Source: Spodoptera frugiperda (taxonomy: Eukaryota; Arthropoda; Insecta; Lepidoptera; Noctuidae). Taken from it: a DNA stretch of 64,000 nt. The first letter of the stretch is position 1, and the number at the start of each line of letters is the position of its first letter. This document shows, in pieces, positions 47,379 through 60,048 of this stretch. The stretch spans positions 5,580,001-5,644,000 of the forward strand of contig NC_064217.1 of NCBI RefSeq assembly GCF_023101765.2. Direction: 5' to 3'. Under the pieces are notes generated by a model, which did no database searches, was not told the origin of the DNA, and was given only the letters and a program-made list of their open reading frames with translations. The translations under genes were made by a program, and so were the position numbers.

Positions 47379-48850
47379 TTAAAGGCGTTGGTTGATCCAG
47401 CTAATGAAGGAGGTGACTCTGGCGTAGGCACCGGGGGCACCAGACTGACAACCGCGACCAGATACGAACGAACTGACACCGACCTGTTGAAATAGAAAAA
47501 TAAAGTAAATATATTCACTAATATTTGTTTCTCCCGTTCCGAACGTAAGAAGTACAGCTATATTAACAAGACTAGACTGCACGGTTGGCGCGGTGACTAG
47601 GTAACTGGCTGCCGCGCAACGTGTAGCGGATTCGATTCCCGCACGGAGCAACTCTTTGTGTGGTGCACAAATTGTTGTTTCGGGTCTGGGTCTCATGTGC
47701 ATGTGAAATTGTATGTTGAAACACACACATGAGAAAATCTTAAAGTGGGGCAAAGGTTAAAAAAAAAACAAAACAAAACATTAACTTACCAAGATACGTC
47801 TGCCACCGCTGGTCACAACAAGAGGGCCACCGGAGTCACCACTGCAAATGTTCCTGCCGCCAGCGCCGCTGGTACAAATGTTTGATGCCTGAATGTAAAT
47901 CGTGAAAGTCTCCCAGCACACAGCGTTAGAAATCACAGGCAAGTTTACGTGGTTCATAGCACCGCTGACACTTCCACCTAAAAAAAGATTTATTATTTCA
48001 TGTGTCTTTGGATACACACATTCAAGGTTTTGTCAAGAACGTTTCACTTTATGTCCAGTTATTTATGGAATGATTTCATTTTCTTACCATCTCTGGTGAT
48101 ACCGAAGCCTGAGGCAGTACCAGTAAATCCGACAAATTGGTTGTTGATCTCATTACCAGAAGGCAGTGCAATGAAACCGATGGTAGCTGTAGCAAAAACA
48201 TATACGTTATTATAGTTAATCAATACTAATAGAACTTATTAATTTACTCAAATAAGAAAATAACTCACAAGATGTAGAAACAGCGGATGGCAAATTGATC
48301 ATAGCAATGTCATTACGGATCATGCTGGGAGACCAGCTTCCATGCATAGTTACACTTGAAGTAGTAAGCCTGGTGCCACCGGTATAAAGTTGAACAGAAC
48401 CAAGAACAACTGTGAAAGCCCTGGCTTGGTTTTGACCATCGAACCAGCAGTGAGCAGCAGTCAGGACCCTTCGTGAGTTGAGCAAAGAACCACCGCAGAC
48501 ACCAGTTCTTCCCCACGACAGGTCAATGACGAGACCAGCCTTAAAATAAGCTTGAGGTTAATATGTAACTTTTAAATAAAATAATCGCAATGTAGAATAT
48601 CAGTAAAAAAACCGGCATTAACCTGGTAAGGGAATTGTCCAACACTGGCTGCAGATCCACCAACAATTCTAGAAGGGTTAGCGGCGGCTTCTATCTCAGC
48701 TTGTCGAATTTCCTCAGCTAAGGGTATTCCGACTTTGTTGAAATAATCGTAGGCGGTGAGAGATTCCAGATCGATCACATCTTCCAAGCCAATATGCCTT
48801 GCGGAAGACACCGCCACTAAAGCCAGTAATGCCACAGCCAAGACCTTCAT
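47379..48850 (-). CDS. Protease I: chymotrypsin-like S1 serine protease, 5 exons, 296 aa
   Basis: Exons: 48623-48850, 48269-48539, 48088-48186, 47790-47977, 47379-47483; 297 codons including TAA. The start is the Met of MKVLAVALLAL, matching K and L, not the one ten codons upstream. Activation SRIVGG. Exon 2 is one codon longer than in H (SWGRTGVCGG). Cys42-Cys58 present. Triad motifs: TAAHCWFD, RNDIAMI, CSGDSGGPL with Asn-Ile at 189-190, which resembles the A-E set rather than H, K and L. Exon 5 begins Val-Gly instead of Ile-Gly. Intron 4 carries a tRNA-derived SINE. Confidence 0.92.
47580..47725 (+). repeat. tRNA-derived SINE S2 in intron 4 of I
   Basis: A-box-like GGCGCGGTGACTAGG and B-box-like GGATTCGATTCCC, then GCACGGAGCAACTCTTTGTG. 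Relatives are at 51810-51910, 60255-60350 and 62545-62740. Confidence 0.65.
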
Positions 48851-48898
48851 GTTGCCGATACTAAAATTGAATGAATACACTCTTAAGCTGCAGACTGG

Positions 48899-48906
48899 TA
48901 TTTATA
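48899..48906 (-). promoter_or_regulatory. TATA box of protease I
   Basis: TATAAATA on the minus strand, about 49 nt upstream of the ATG. A TTATCT (AGATAA on the minus strand) follows within 10 nt. Confidence 0.65.
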
Positions 48907-48909
48907 ATG

Positions 48910-50450
48910 TTATCTAAATAAATAATCCTCTAAGATTATGATCATTAAAGGATTGAATTTCTGTATCAGGAGCTTAAAGAAGACAAACCACAATGCATTA
49001 AACTTGATTGATGATAAAGGTACTTACTACCTAATTTTATCTTTTGTCCCTGTAATTAAATGCAGGGGAAATAACATTTTCCAAACGTGACTTAGTTTAG
49101 ACGAGGAGTTTTTGTTTAGTCTCCCAAACGATACCCACTTAACTCCTGGTGTGCCGGAATGCAGATCTACGCGAGACACAATGTGTTTTCTATTGTGTCA
49201 TAAGTATGTATGCTAAGTTAAGCTAAGTTTATACTCGACGATTGTCAGTTAAGAGTCAGCCAGTCAGTAAAGGAAGAGTTTTAAATAACGAAGCAATACT
49301 ATAAATAATGAAGTCAAAATCAAAATCAAATCAAATCACCTTAATGCATCCATAGTGTACAGTGTGGTCTACAATTCTACATTTTTTTTTATTTTTATCT
49401 ACTTACATATTAATTGGTAACACATTCATTTCACTGATTGTATTTATATAAAATAAACAATTTTCAGAAGGTTGTGATAACTATTGTGACAACATAAACT
49501 TATGATGAATTATAGATTATTACGATTTGTTAACATAAGTCAATTAACTTATCACTCAATTAAGTATCTCAAAGAGAATGCCAAATTATCTTCCTTCTTT
49601 TGATAGAGATAGTAAGACAAACAGATAAATAAAATTAAATGAAATTTTTTCTGTGTCGAAAATATCAGGCAGGTTGAATGACATGACAGAAAATAGACCA
49701 AATAATATTACTACGTAAAGACAAACGAAAGATAATAAAATGTAAGATAGTTGTTAGGTAGATAGATAAAAATAAAATACCCCAAAGGATCCTCTGTATG
49801 TATATATTAATTTACGATACGACAACCGTACTTGTATTTTTTATTTCAATCCAAATGTTATCCAATTGTAAAAAGTGTAGCCAAGGGCAATACTCAGTAA
49901 TGCATGGATGGACTAATCTAGGATTTTTTTAAATATAATATCTGTCGTTCGCATAAATTTGTTATCAAATGTAAAATTGATAGCATTATCAAAACATAAT
50001 ATGGACGAATGATGTCCGTTGAAGCAATTACAGCAAAAGCTTTTTTAATGCTATATGATATTATATAAAATATTTTTATCAGTCTTGATTTTAATTATAA
50101 ATATGTAATATGATGCGGGACTTTTATTGTTTTACCCATACAATTTTCATCGATTGGTAAATGTATATAAAAGAAAGTCGTATTCGTTATAATATTTATA
50201 ACTCAAGAATGACTGAGACTTTGGGCTTAGAACCAGTAGTCGGATAAAGGATATCTTTTATCCTATATGTATATAAATAATAGGATAAAGTGTTACAAAA
50301 TTAAATTAACGGAAAAGTTACATAAAGATTACTTTATTTGTTTTAAGAATTTACTATGAAAAAATTACCATATTTTAAACAAAAAACTCGAAAGCTAATA
50401 TTCTCTTATAAGTGATTTAATAAATAAAAGAAATGATATACATTGATTAC
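48910..50450. other. Intergenic between I and J
   Basis: AT-rich; only a short AAATCAAAATCAAATC simple repeat near 49315. Nothing else recognised. Confidence 0.4.
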
Positions 50451-50524
50451 ACTTTTATTATTGAACCATAGAAAAGTTACTGGCATGTTCAAGGCCAAAA
50501 AATTAAAGATTATTTTATCTTAAT

Positions 50525-53010
50525 TTAAAGATTAGACAAAATCCAGGTTATGTATGAAGTCACTCTGGTGTAGCTTACTGGATGACCCGATTGACAACCC
50601 TGAGCATGTCCGAAGGAAAGCACACCCATCTGTAAAATAATACGAAATAAACTTAATTTTATCATGGCTAGCCTAATCCAGTAAATGACAATATTATTTT
50701 TCAAAGGAAAATACATAAGAATGAAACTTTTACACACGTGTTTAAATTGTTACATCTAATTAATTTCCAGTTGTTCTCAATCTATTACTATGGCGGTGTT
50801 GTACTCGGGCCACAAAATCAGATTCAATAAGTATTTTTTTGTTTCAAAAGAAACACAATACAAAACGAGATCAATATAATGAATGAATCCATGTCACAAA
50901 AAAAAAGTTAAGCCATAACATGAACATTATACAAGTAGCCAGTAGATGAACCTGCATTGGATTCTGATAATTTTGTTAATGGGATTATCGTCTTTATATC
51001 AAAACAATAAAGTTTAAAATCTAATAAAACAATCCATAAAAAGGTACGCTTTACGAAAGATTAAAGGACAACATACCAAGATACGCCTGTTGTTGCTATC
51101 GACGACAAGTGGACCACCAGAGTCACCAGTGCAAACGCTTGCACCAAAAGCACCGCTGATACAAATGTTTGAAGGCTGCACCCAACCAGGGAAACTATTT
51201 TGGCACTCAACATTTGTAATCACCGGGAGTTTGGCGTAGTGAAGAGTTCCGTGAAGCACTCCTGAACCTGAAATACGTAAGTTATACTGATTACAAAAAG
51301 TATATGTACTGGACAAAAGTTCTGACAGTTCAATCTAAAAATTCTATGGGCCCATGGTAATAACAGTGTCTGATCCTGAAGCTTAAAGCACCCAGCACTC
51401 TTACATAAGTACGTATCAGGATTAGGTGCGTTTCGCATCGTGTGATTGCGGGATAAAATAACAATTTTCTTAATACAACTAGTCAAATTAAAGTAGTTGC
51501 AAGTCCATTTGAGCTGTATGTTTCATATCAATAAATTTCAACATTAATGAATGTCTTACCGCTTACAGTGCGACCGTAGCCAGTTACAGTAGCGATAGCA
51601 TCGGCGAATGAGTTCTGGAGATCACTACCCGCCGGCAGCGCGATGAAATTTATAGTATCTGTAGAAAAAAAGACCGATAAATATATTTCTCTTAGGCTTT
51701 TAATGACACTAACATCGCGTAACAATACATCTTTAAATTTTTAAATTTCGCAAATAATGTATGCACCTGCACTGAAATAATCAGATATTATATTATTTTA
51801 ATACTGCACGGTAGGCGTGCAACGTGCAGCGGGTTCGATTCCCGCACGGAGCAACTCTTTGTGTGATCCTCAAATTGTTGTTTCGAGTCTGGGTGTCATG
51901 TGCATGTGAACTGCAAAAAATCCAAGTGTGTGCAATATTCTATTAAAAAAAAAAGAAAATATTTGTACTTACCTGATACAGCTACTACAGAAGGCAAGTT
52001 AACGATAGCGATGTCATTACGAACGAGGTAAGGATTCCAGCCACTGTGCGTGACAACGCTTTCAGTAACAATCCTGGTGCCGCCGCTGAGCAAATCAATT
52101 GTACCGAGAACAACTGTGATGTTGCTGGCCTGCATATGTCCATCAAACCAGCAGTGAGCAGCGGTAAGTACACTTCTTGAGTTGAGCAAAGCGCCGCCAC
52201 AAACACTATATCTCCATCCATTTAGGTCAATGAAAAGAATAGCCTGCCAATTATTATTAAGAGTTCTGTTAGAGACATCTTACGATTTGATACGGTTGTT
52301 TTCGAGCCTTCCAAGATCTTTGATTTGTTTATTGTCTAAGCCTATCCTCGGAGCTACGGGCTGCTTAACGGGTTACTGGGGCTCTGGCTCGAAAAGCATG
52401 AGTAGGAATGGAGTGGTTTTAGTCAGTAAAAGTATGACACTCCCTCTCGCCACACCGTAGGAAGTAGGAAAAGTCATTGGATGATTTTCCCCACTCAAAA
52501 AAAAGGTTCTTATTGGTTACTATCAATAAATTAGATAAGTTTATATTCGTAGATACCAACCCGCATTGTGCAAGCGTGGTGATAAATGTTCAAATCTCTT
52601 CATACGAGAAGTTGCCATTGGTAGACAGTGGCCTCTAATAGGCTATTGATGTGTTGATATAAAACTCGTAGATCGCTAGTTACTTATAACAGTAGTTCCA
52701 CAGATCAAGTTAATTTGATAAAGAGCCACGAGAAGCTTTGTTTACTTAGGTATGTAGTGTACATGTAAGTAAATACGTGATTAGCACTTCTCACCTGATA
52801 AGGAAATTGACCAAGACTGGCAGGAAAGGGCCCCGTTTCAGCAGCAGCTTCTTCCTCAGCTTTCCGGATCTTCTCGGCCAACGGACCACCAACTTTAGTG
52901 TGGTAGCCATATGCAGTGATCTCTTCTAGATTGATCACATCTTCAAGGTCAATTTGTCTTGCAGAGGTCAGTGCTACCAGAGCCAGTAGAGTCACAGCCC
53001 AGAACGTCAT
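50525..53010 (-). CDS. Protease J: chymotrypsin-like S1 protein lacking the zymogen activation site, 5 exons, 293 aa
   Basis: Exons: 52795-53010, 51973-52243, 51560-51658, 51077-51267, 50525-50629; 294 codons including TAA. Start MTFWAVTLLALVALTSARQ. Exon 1 is 12 nt shorter than in H, I, K and L, and the segment that is normally RDPSRIVGGSTASLG reads AETGPFPASLG. No Arg/Lys-Ile-Val-Gly-Gly exists, so the new N-terminus that normally pairs with Asp194 cannot form. The triad is complete (TAAHCWFD, RNDIAIV, CTGDSGGPL; Ser at 189) and Cys42-Cys58 is present. The C-terminus ends WILSNL rather than WINQRL. AATAAA at 50454-50459 (minus). It may be a non-activatable homolog or use another exon 1. Intron 1 and intron 2 contain SINEs. 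Confidence 0.88.
51810..51910 (+). repeat. SINE S2 fragment in intron 2 of J
   Basis: CAGCGGGTTCGATTCCCGC then ACGGAGCAACTCTTTGTGTG; the 5' end is shortened. Confidence 0.65.
52336..52505 (+). repeat. SINE S3 in intron 1 of J
   Basis: GGAGCTACGGGCTGC to TTGGATGATTTTCCCC and an A run. Confidence 0.65.
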
Positions 53011-53644
53011 GTTGACAGTAATTAGCAAATAATGCTGAAATCTGGATTATGCAGTACAATATTCAACTGATTAATGTGTTGAACAGTTGTTTGTGCATTC
53101 TTATATAGATACCTTCTTTATGGATAACGTGAATTCGTGCTGATAACACAAAGATTGATATATTAAAGACTCATTTTTAAATAGCCCTTAAAGTAGTAAT
53201 AGGGATGACTGATGTTTTCATCAGTTCATTTATCTTAATCTCAATGATAGCCAACTGATGTTTATTTTTAAAAGAACGGAGTGCAAAAAGCTTCTTATAC
53301 GATATGAAAACCTCTTCCTTTGTTAATAAATAAGAATGCGTACTCAATTTGGAGTGGATAAACACTCTATAGAGTCCACCCGTTGACTACAAAGGTAGGG
53401 TCATTCATTTTACCGTATTTATGTTATCAATATACTGCTTTAGACACGACAGTTACCAAATAACTTCGTCTTTTTTATTAGTTATAGGATTTATCTTATG
53501 TCTTGTCTGAAGGCCCCTGCGCTCCGCACCATGGCTTGAACCAATCGGACCGGACCTGAGAACATGGCGGTACTCTGCCCATGCAGCGCACACCGCCACC
53601 GCATGCTCCACCGTGTTCTCGGGGCGCTACTCATAACTCATTCA

Positions 53645-53935
53645 TAACTTCACGCCTTTAATCCACGAAGGGGTAGGCAGAGGTGCACGTTATGGCACAT
53701 AATGCCAATGTACACCCACATTTCACAGTTTATGTTGTAAGTCCCATGTAATAGGTGGTGAGCCTATTGCCATATACCGGGCACATTTCCAGACTCCGTG
53801 CTACCACTGAGAAATTTTTCGAAAAACCGAAAAAAGCCCAGTAATACTTCGCCCGACCCGGGAATGGAACCCGAGACCCCTTGCCCGGCAGTCGCACTTG
53901 CAACCACTCGGCCAACAAGGCAGTCGTCTCTCCCT
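53645..53935 (-). repeat. SINE S1, near full length
   Basis: Minus-strand copy of 37018-37282. The B-box complement (GGGAATGGAACCC) has one change. Confidence 0.75.
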
Positions 53936-54424
53936 GCATTACAAGGAATTCTGTCAAAAATAATTTCATCAGTTTCTTCTTTAAGGAGTAAGAGCCGTTT
54001 CCATTAAGACACCATGACCTTACAAACAGGTGGTGCAATCAACAGAATATTTTTGTTGTTTCCTGTGCTTAGTAGCATTAGACTTTACGACGCGCACCGT
54101 AGGGTGCGGTACTGTAGTAGAGCCTAGTAGAATTTACTACGGTAGACTGAGCGACATCACCGCGTCTGCACACGCATGGTGATAAGTCATCTGTGACTCG
54201 AAACTAGTAGAGCTTTTTTCCATTAATTTACGGAAGTAAACTGTGATTTTTAGTTAATTTAGTAAGTCTCACGATAGTTATTATAAACTTTTGTGAAATA
54301 AAGCAGGGAAAAACAACAACAACAGAATTAAAGATTTTAAAATAATGTCATAAGTTTTTAATCGTTTTTCAATTACAAAAGATTAAATTGTCATTTTGCT
54401 CCAATTTATAGACTTGTCATCTAT

Positions 54425-56207
54425 TTAAAGACGTTGGTTGATCCAGCTGATGTAAGATGTGACTCGGGCGAAGACTGCGGGGTGTCCACGCTGGCAGCCA
54501 TCAACGTGTCCGAAGGAAGTCACACCAATCTGTTCATAAGAAAATGACACATTATTTTATTTCTTTATAAGAACCTAGCGACAGACTAGAATTTTTACAT
54601 GTGCCAAACATGCATTTTAACATTCTAAAATCCAGAACAACACTTTGTGGATCAGACAAAGAATTGTTCCGTGTGGAACAATTCTTTGATAAATCCCGAT
54701 AATTGATATGATGACCAAACTAAAAGTTTAACTCACCAAAATACGTCTGCCGCCGCTGGTTACAACAAGAGGACCACCGGAGTCACCCTGGCATGTGCTC
54801 CTGCCACCAGCGCCGCTGGTACAAACGTTCGAAGCTTGAACCAAGACAGGGAAGGTGTTGCGGCATACAGCGTTGGTGATCACAGGTAAGTTGACGTGGC
54901 TGAGAGCTCCGCTCACACTTCCACCTAAAATAATAGTATTTATTTAGTTTATAACATAATATTTACATATAGCTAAAGTAGAAAACTCAAAAACCAACAA
55001 ATAAAATAAACTTTACTAAGGATCTAAGAACAACTTATATTCGTCAAGACATAATAGAAAAAGTCGAGATAAAGAGTCTTAATAAAACATTTTTTTCGGG
55101 CTACCTTATAAACATATCAATAACTTTCTTACCGTCTCTGGTGAGACCGAAGCCTGATGCAGTTGCGGTCGCGCCGGCGAATTGGTTGTTCAGCTCGTTT
55201 CCAGAGGGCAGGGCGATGAAGTTCAGGTTGTCTGTTGGAAAAATAGGAAATACATCAGAATCAGGATAATCCTTGCATTTATTAGATAACAGTATTCCAA
55301 ACATATCATAAGATTATTATTAATCATATTCGTGTAGGTACCTATTGTTATTGAAATAATATTTATATATTACCACCAGAACTGCAATCGGCGTGATGGA
55401 TTAATGATAACAGCCAATTCATTTGAAGTACATTTGTTTAAAATAATACTTACTGTTAGTAGATACTGCAGAAGGCAAGGTGATCATAGCAATGTCGTTA
55501 CGAACAAGGCTGGGCATCCAGCTTCCGTGCATGGCAACGCTGCTAGTGGTCATCCTGGTGCCGCCACTGTAGAGTTGAACTGAACCAAGTACTACGGTGA
55601 AGCTCCTGGCCTGGTTTTGTCCGTCAAACCAGCAGTGAGCAGCGGTAAGTACTCTCCTGCTGTTCAGCAACGAACCACCGCACACACCATTCCATGCGGG
55701 CATAGCAGCAATAAGACCAGCCTGTAGAATATTATTTCAGCTTAGAATATTTGAGGATTAGTTTTGGACAAAAGCTCATTTACAGAAACTCGCATTGAGT
55801 GTATTTAATGGCTGGTTAATAAGTTAAAACTATTATAGTCTGGATATATTTTGTCCGTCTTAGTGAGTAGATCCAGGGCTCCAAAAATCGATTTATCGAG
55901 AGCGGCAACAACCACCAACGGGAAAAAGGTTTGCAGAATTATATAACTTGTAACATAAAACACAAATTAATCAACTCACCTGGTATGGGAATTGACCGAG
56001 ACTAGCTGTGGAACCACCGACAATCCTGGATGGATCGCGAGCGGCTTCCTCTTCAGCGATGCGGATCTTCTCGGCCAATGGACCACCAACCTTGGTGTGG
56101 TAACCGTAGGCAGTGATGACCTCTAGATCGATCACATCTTCGAGGTCGATGTGCCTCGCAGAGGAGACCGCTACCAGAGCCAATAGAGTCACAGCCAGGA
56201 CCTTCAT
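54425..56207 (-). CDS. Protease K: chymotrypsin-like S1 serine protease, 5 exons, 295 aa; duplicate of L
   Basis: Exons: 55980-56207, 55454-55721, 55133-55231, 54737-54924, 54425-54529; 296 codons including TAA. Start MKVLAVTLLALVAVSSARH (inner Met, as in L). Activation SRIVGG. Cys42-Cys58 present (VCGGSLL; TAAHCWFD). Triad motifs: TAAHCW, RNDIAMI, CQGDSGGPL, with Ser-Thr at 189-190. The introns, promoter and upstream flank align with L throughout. By family a secreted midgut chymotrypsin-like enzyme. Confidence 0.93.
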
Positions 56208-56257
56208 GTTGCCAGTAATGAGCAAATTAATGTGAAGTCTTCAGTAGGCAGTGCCTT

Positions 56258-56265
56258 TTTATATA
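56258..56265 (-). promoter_or_regulatory. TATA box of protease K
   Basis: TATATAAA on the minus strand, about 51 nt upstream of the ATG; an AGATAA motif lies some 15 nt beyond. Both are conserved in L. Confidence 0.65.
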
Positions 56266-56984
56266 TTTGTCTGTTAGATAATGTGATTTAAATCTAAATT
56301 TGAAACTATATCTATCAAAGGATTATGAAGGATTATGAGAATCGGAAAGCCCCCACATTACATGATGATCAATCAATAAAGGCACACTTGTTATTCATTT
56401 TTTCCTTTTTTATTTTGATAATTTTTTGAATATTATCGGCCGAAATTCATTTATTGCAGTAGAGACTCTCAGTTATTGTGGTCATGCATGTCATTTAAAA
56501 AAATATTTAATTGCTTAAATCAAAAAAATGCATTTTTTATTTGTATTTATGATACAAATAATAATGCAAAATATATTTGATTTCATGTACATCTTAATCT
56601 CACCATTTGAGTATTTTAGCTTATTTTTAATTTAATAGTGAACTGTGTATTTCTAACACAATAATATAGAGACAAAGTTTTACTTTTTATTTTTGAATAT
56701 TTTATTGAACACACGAATTTTCTTCAGGTTTAAACCTGGAGTCTAGTAAGTTTGATAAGAATACACATTTATTGTACTAAATTATAATTATGACTGGTTG
56801 ATAATAGAATGCTCAATTGATATTAAATGATTTCAATTAATAAATATTAGTATTTTTTATGGTTTTGGTCTCCTGCCAGGAGGTTTATTACGGCTTATAC
56901 AGAGACAGATCCATCTGGCAGACGTTCCTTTGAGCTTTGCAATGTTAAATTGTATCCATTGTTACTGTTTGAAGTCAGTAACTG

Positions 56985-57290
56985 TGTGTCAAGTGTGAGA
57001 GAGATATGCTTCGACTCAAATGGGCCGGATCGACCGGAGTGATACCACAGCCTCACAGAAAAGCAACGTGAAACAAAGCTTCGGTAGTGAAAGTGAGGTT
57101 ACCAGAGCTCCAATTACCCTCCTCCCCAATCCCAGATTCCCAACCAACCCTTAAACTTCTAACTCCCAAAAGGCCGGCAACACCACTGTGACGCCTTTGG
57201 AGTTTTGGGTGCCCATGGACGGCGGCGATTGATTACCATCAGGTGGTATGTCTGCACGTTTACCCGGTAATAGCACAAAAAAGTGTTTGT
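56985..57290 (+). repeat. SINE-like repeat S4, full length
   Basis: GGGCCGGATCGACCGGAGTG through CCTCACAGAAAAGCAACG to GATTACCATCAGGTGG. The L block carries a shorter copy at 62995-63110. Confidence 0.65.
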
Positions 57291-57299
57291 AGTAGTTAA

Positions 57300-58020
57300 T
57301 TACAAGAAAATTATCTTATAGTAAAGCTAATTTAAGAAGTGTTCGTAATACTTTTTAAACTTTTGTTTTAATGACGCTGTTTAAAATAAAAAAAAGTAAT
57401 GTTAACGATGCTTTTTTACATTTTTTTCACACGAATCTACGCTTTAGAACCTGCTAGTAAACAGCACTAATATCGTGTTACTTATAAACCCTTATTTTTA
57501 AAGACGTGGTGCCTAAATAAGATTTGTCGAATGAACTTACTTAGCTTTGGTTGTAAAACATATCACGCACTATATTCTCTAAAGCACATTATTGCAAAAA
57601 AAAAACTAATGAAGTAAAATGTTTATGCCATACTTGTATTAGAATGCACAAGATATAAATCTCGGTTAAAATGTGTCCATTGTCATTCTAAAAAATAGGT
57701 GGTGGTATGTGGTTATGATAGTTCGAACGGTAACTAACAGATGGCGCTTAACACAATCGAACTTCAAATCTTCCGAAGAAAGTTTACGCTTATTTGTTTA
57801 TCTAATTCACATATCTAATTAGGAAGCAAACAATATATTTACAAACAATAGGGATGATGACGGGATATGAAAATTAAAATTTTATTTAGTCATTTTAGAC
57901 ACTTATTTTTTATTTTTTCATATAAGATAACAAATACGTCATTTCTACGTACCTATAAAATGTACCTAACGGCAAGAGGGCACTCGGTACTTGAGTAAAA
58001 TAAAAGAAACGCGGGCGCTT
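57300..58020. other. Flank between K and L blocks
   Basis: AT-rich; the first part aligns with 63125-63445. No gene seen. Confidence 0.4.
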
Positions 58021-58202
58021 TGTAATGTAGTGCTAAGAATCCCTCTCTATTATAAGGAATTCAGTCAAAATTAAACGCTATTTCATCAGGTTCCTATTTG
58101 AGGAGTACGAGCCGTTTTCATTAAGGTACAATGACTGTACAAACAGGTGGTACAATTAACAAAATATTTGTTTTCCTATTCTGTGCTTAGTTAGTAGCAT
58201 TA

Positions 58203-59193
58203 AGGTGTGTCCAAACACGACGCGGCAACGTGCGCGGCAGCTACGCGCGGCATTCGCGGGACACAAATTTGCCGCGCGACTAGTATAAACCTTCTGCGCG
58301 GCAGTGCTGCGCGGCATGTCCGAGACACGCCGCGCTCTTTATTTCGTATTCACACTACAATGAAAGCGGCCGCGTGTAATGTCGCTTTTTTTGAGGGTTG
58401 AAAATCATCCAATGACTTCTCCCGCCTTGGGTGACTCGGGAGGGAGTGTCAGACTCTTACTGACTAAAAACCACCCCGTTCCGTATCCTGTTTTGAGCCG
58501 GAGCCCCGGTAACCTTTTACGTTGTCCGCAGCTCCGGATCAGGCATCAGCCCTACTGGGCCCCATATGTGGTGGTCAGGCTCTTTAAGGCGCGCGCGGAA
58601 CGCGACGCGCCGTACGCTGAGGTCTGATTCTGGTCGGGCGGCGAGCTACCCTTGCTCGCCGTCTGCAGACCCGCAGCGTGTAATGTCGCTATGCTTATTA
58701 TTCGAAAATTACGTAGAAGAATAAATAAAGAAAGGCAGTGTTGAATGCGACCACTCTTTCAACAAATCACAAATCGTCGCAGTTTGCTTCTTGTGGCCCG
58801 CACCGGCGACTAAACGTTGACACAAAAAGCCGCCACACGCCACTTTGCGCGGTACGCGCGTAAACCTGTTGGAGCCAACGATAACGCACGCACGTAGTCT
58901 GTGGTTCATATAGGTAGATAAATAGGATATAGAAATATTTATATCAGAGATACAATCCATCCACAAGTGGATGTCGCGCGCTTCAACTACTTTTGTGGCC
59001 GTTTTTTGCCTCTTGTCGCGGCACTTGTGGCTGTCGCGTGTGGCCCGTGTGCGGCGACACTAAAACCGTTCGCGGCGAACGTCGTGCGCGGCAGGTAGCT
59101 CGCGGTTGCCGCGCACGGCAGTCGTCCAAACATAGCGTGGCAAGCCGCGCGCGGCAGCCGCGCTTGAATGCCGCGCTATGTTTGGACACACCT
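58203..59193. mobile_element. Harbinger-like MITE with TTA target duplication, L block only
   Basis: Terminal inverted repeats start AGGTGTGTCCAAACA and end TGTTTGGACACACCT. The interior is full of GCGGCA-type GC-rich repeats. TTA flanks both ends (58200-58202 and 59194-59196). The K block has the empty site GCATTAGAC at 54075-54083. A 3-bp TTA/TAA target is typical of PIF/Harbinger elements. No transposase ORF. Confidence 0.8.
58387..58675 (-). repeat. SINE S3, long form, 15-bp target duplication, nested in the MITE
   Basis: GCGTGTAATGTCGCT at 58372-58386 and 58676-58690. The T run on the left is the poly(A) tail of a minus-strand element. Confidence 0.85.
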
Positions 59194-59357
59194 TTAGACA
59201 TTACGATTGCGTGGCTGGTCGTAAAATCTGGGGGCACGGTAGTGCTCCCGCCAAGTCGAACACAAAAACCGGCACGGCCATACCATCCTTTTTAGAAGCT
59301 ATTCAGGTCAATTTCGAACGCTTATAATTTCGTTGTGAATAAAACAAGAAGCCTGAT

Positions 59358-59486
59358 TTTACGTTTTATATAAAATAGATTGACTTGGCCATCGCATGAA
59401 ATGTTTATACATTCTCGTATTTTATTGTTTTCTATTGCATGATTACTTGCGATGACCAAGTCAATCTATTTTATTTAAAACGTAAA
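59358..59486. repeat. Foldback element with 39-bp arms
   Basis: Arms 59358-59396 and 59448-59486 complement each other with about two mismatches (AAATAGATTGACTTGG / CCAAGTCAATCTATTT) around a 51-nt loop. Confidence 0.7.
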
Positions 59487-60048
59487 ATAAATGTAATATT
59501 AATAAGACAACAATTTACATAATACTTTAAGACATAAGGTTTATTAAGTAGGGAATAAATAAAATAATCGACTTGGTATTACATGGATCTCACAACTTTT
59601 TACGGTAGGTAAAACTTAGGTGCGAGACTTGGTTTTTTTTACAGGATGTGTTTGATGGTATCATGTTGTTCCGATTAAATAAGTAGATTTAAATTGAATG
59701 TAAATATGTTATCATATCACACATTATTACATTGTAATTATTATGTTATCGGCTTACTCACGTGACTGTTTGACGAATAACTCGACTAGTTTCAAGCCAT
59801 GCTAGAGGCTCATATTCATGAGCAACATTCCGCGACACACGACGCGGCGATTGTCGCGTTGTATGTCTCACGAAAGTTATGGTAAAATTATTATTACATT
59901 TTGTGAAATAAAGACAGGGTAAAACAGGCTTTTTTGAACTGGCAAACAAACAAAGATATTTTTTGTTAATGTCGTAAGTTTTTAATCGTTTTTCAATTAC
60001 AAAAGATAAAATTGTCATTTTGCTCCAATTTATAGACTTATCATATAT

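Larger units (their letters stand above)
53930..57775. repeat. Segmental duplication, copy containing gene K
   Basis: Aligns with 58022-63445 from AAGGAATTCTGTCAAAA on the left, through all of gene K, to the GTAGTTCGAACG-type flank on the right (TATGATAGTTCGAACGG). Confidence 0.85.

Noticed and set aside
47605..47665. Possible tRNA gene in intron 4 of I
   Set aside because: Same reasoning: shared SINE S2 body follows directly and the cloverleaf is incomplete.
58207..59295. Arg/Ala/Cys-rich open frames in the L-block MITE
   Set aside because: They are translations of GCGGCA-type repeats between the transposon ends, not genes.
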